DNA of 64,000 nt. It comes from Cyclobacterium sp. SYSU L10401 (GTDB taxonomy: Bacteria > Bacteroidota > Bacteroidia > Cytophagales > Cyclobacteriaceae). The stretch is taken from contig NZ_WOFO01000009.1 of NCBI RefSeq assembly GCF_010993705.1, positions 180,691-244,690 of the forward strand, in the 5' to 3' direction. A model generated the notes under the pieces. It was not told where the DNA came from and did not search any database. It saw only the letters and a list, made by a program, of their open reading frames with translations. The position numbers and the translations under genes are program-made. Shown here in pieces: positions 62,848 to 64,000 of this stretch (within the stretch, counting starts at the first letter, position 1; each line of letters begins with the position of its first letter).

Positions 62848-64000
62848 ATGGAAATCAAAAACCAGCAATACAGCATTCAGGGTATTCCCCTACTGGATAT
62901 CGCCCATAAATACGACACACCCGTTTACGTGTATGATGGGCAAAAGATCCTCCAGCAGGTAGCAGCCTTAAAAAAGGCATTTTCCGCAGTAAACATGAAA
63001 ATCAAATATGCTACCAAAGCCTTATCCAATATCAGCATTTTGCAGTTGATGCGCAAGGCAGGTACAGGGGTGGATGCGGTCTCCATAGAAGAAGTAAAAA
63101 TATGTCTGCATGCCGGCTTCCTGCCTTCAGATATCATGTACACCCCAAACTGTGTGGATTTTGAAGAGATCAGACAGGCAGTAGACCTGGGTGTGATGGT
63201 CAATGTGGACAATATACCCATGCTGGAACATTTTGGGACCGAATACGGCAATAGCGTCCCGCTCTGCATCCGGCTAAACCCTCATATCCTGGCCGGTGGC
63301 AATTCAAAAATATCCGTAGGACACATTGACAGCAAATTCGGGATTTCCATTTTGCAACTGAAGCATGTGCTTAAAATCGTAGCGGCTTATGAGCTCAATG
63401 TCGTGGGCCTGCATGTACATACCGGTTCGGATATTTTGGATGCTGAGGTTTTTCTGAAAGGTGCAGAAATCCTGTTTGATGCAGCCAGAGAATTTGCCCA
63501 CCTGGAATTTTTGGACTTTGGTGGAGGGTTTAAAGTAGCTTATAAGGAAGGAGATATCTCGACCGACATTGATGATGTGGGTAAGAAGGTATCATTGGCA
63601 TTTCAGGAATTTTGTGAGGAATATGGCAGGGAGCTGGAGATCTGGTTTGAGCCTGGTAAATTTCTCGTAAGCGAATGTGGCTACCTGCTGGTAAAAGCCA
63701 ATGTGGTAAAGCCTACCCCGGCTACCACTTTTGTAGGGGTGGATTCGGGACTCAATCACCTGTTGCGGCCCATGATGTACGATGCCTATCATGGTGTGGT
63801 CAATATTTCCAAACTGGATGGTCCGGAGCGGGTATACACCATTGTGGGCTATATCTGTGAAACGGATACCATTGCTGCCGACCGAAAACTCAAAGAAGTT
63901 AAGGAGGGAGATATTCTTGCCATCAAAAATGCAGGTGCCTATGGCTACAGCATGGCCTCCAATTACAATTCCAGGTTCAGACCGCCAGAGGTACTGCTGC
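62848..64000 (+). CDS. lysA: Diaminopimelate decarboxylase, 3'-truncated by window edge
   Basis: The first 384 residues of a PLP-dependent class III decarboxylase (alanine-racemase fold) that makes lysine from meso-diaminopimelate. It opens YDTPVYVYDGQKI and has the PLP lysine in KYATKALSN; the glycine-rich FGGGFKV motif and the EPGKFLVSECGYL motif are complete; CETDTIAADR carries the catalytic Cys. The frame is still open at base 64000, about 20 residues short of a normal C-terminus. No lysC fusion is seen at the N-terminus. Starts at ATG 62848 behind a promoter at 62794-62829. Confidence 0.95.
   Translation, partial: MEIKNQQYSIQGIPLLDIAHKYDTPVYVYDGQKILQQVAALKKAFSAVNMKIKYATKALSNISILQLMRKAGTGVDAVSIEEVKICLHAGFLPSDIMYTPNCVDFEEIRQAVDLGVMVNVDNIPMLEHFGTEYGNSVPLCIRLNPHILAGGNSKISVGHIDSKFGISILQLKHVLKIVAAYELNVVGLHVHTGSDILDAEVFLKGAEILFDAAREFAHLEFLDFGGGFKVAYKEGDISTDIDDVGKKVSLAFQEFCEEYGRELEIWFEPGKFLVSECGYLLVKANVVKPTPATTFVGVDSGLNHLLRPMMYDAYHGVVNISKLDGPERVYTIVGYICETDTIAADRKLKEVKEGDILAIKNAGAYGYSMASNYNSRFRPPEVLL

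Overview
The window looks like a chromosomal segment of a Bacteroidota bacterium, most likely order Cytophagales and close to Cyclobacteriaceae (Algoriphagus, Cyclobacterium and Echinicola relatives). The reasons are the gene families (GH57 / GT4 / debranching glucan cluster, ligase-associated exonuclease, single-chain glycine decarboxylase, DUF4386 and DUF6567-like proteins), the scarcity of Shine-Dalgarno sites, and promoter -7 boxes of the Bacteroidota type TAnnTTTG in front of greA, tRNA-His, gcvP and lysA. The genus is inference; no rRNA is present. Most genes lie on the minus strand.

1-6.5 kb is the right end of an integrated element. It holds the 3' part of an E1(ThiF)-JAB fusion gene of the ubiquitin-like defence type, a convergent four-helix membrane protein, a P4/DUF4102-type integrase (a family mostly seen in Proteobacteria) with repeated TTACCCC sites upstream, an XRE regulator, and then a Bacteroidota-type integrase with an excisionase-like HTH protein. 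The element ends at a 45-bp remnant of an initiator/elongator tRNA-Met (3' part from the anticodon arm onward), so the intact tRNA should lie left of the window. Two integrases of different families suggest nested elements.

6.5-23.4 kb is accessory and partly decaying: a recent 202-bp tandem duplication of tRNA tail plus GIY-YIG gene start, an N-terminal fragment of a RibD/DHFR-family gene, a frameshifted DUF4386 gene, an oxidoreductase / lipoprotein / DUF4386 cluster below an AraC-TPR regulator, a second copy of the same lipoprotein 8 kb away, DoxX and DsrE proteins, an NAD-dependent epimerase-like protein, an AAA ATPase, a GAF histidine kinase with its receiver-only partner, and a 165-bp long-palindrome (MITE-like) repeat.

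23.4-47.3 kb is mainly conserved housekeeping: hemL, a type-1 periplasmic-binding-fold lipoprotein-like protein, guaA, ligase-associated exonuclease, HIT protein, greA with a terminator-like hairpin in its leader, a D-2-hydroxyacid dehydrogenase / mgtE / rsmA operon, an RlpA-like protein, sbcD-sbcC, the GH57 / GT4 / glucan debranching operon, tRNA-His (with an unusual acceptor stem), dihydroorotase and a DEAD-box helicase.

47.3-64 kb mixes exported proteins (esterase, two thioredoxin-fold proteins, an M28 peptidase, small secreted proteins), a stand-alone HNH endonuclease with an N-terminal domain like the sulfur-binding domain of phosphorothioate-dependent McrA enzymes, then gcvP, fumC, a RidA protein, an OmpR/HK two-component pair and the 5' part of lysA, which runs off the window.

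The best candidate for a less-described system is the E1-JAB / 4TM cassette at the left edge; its other partners would lie outside the window.
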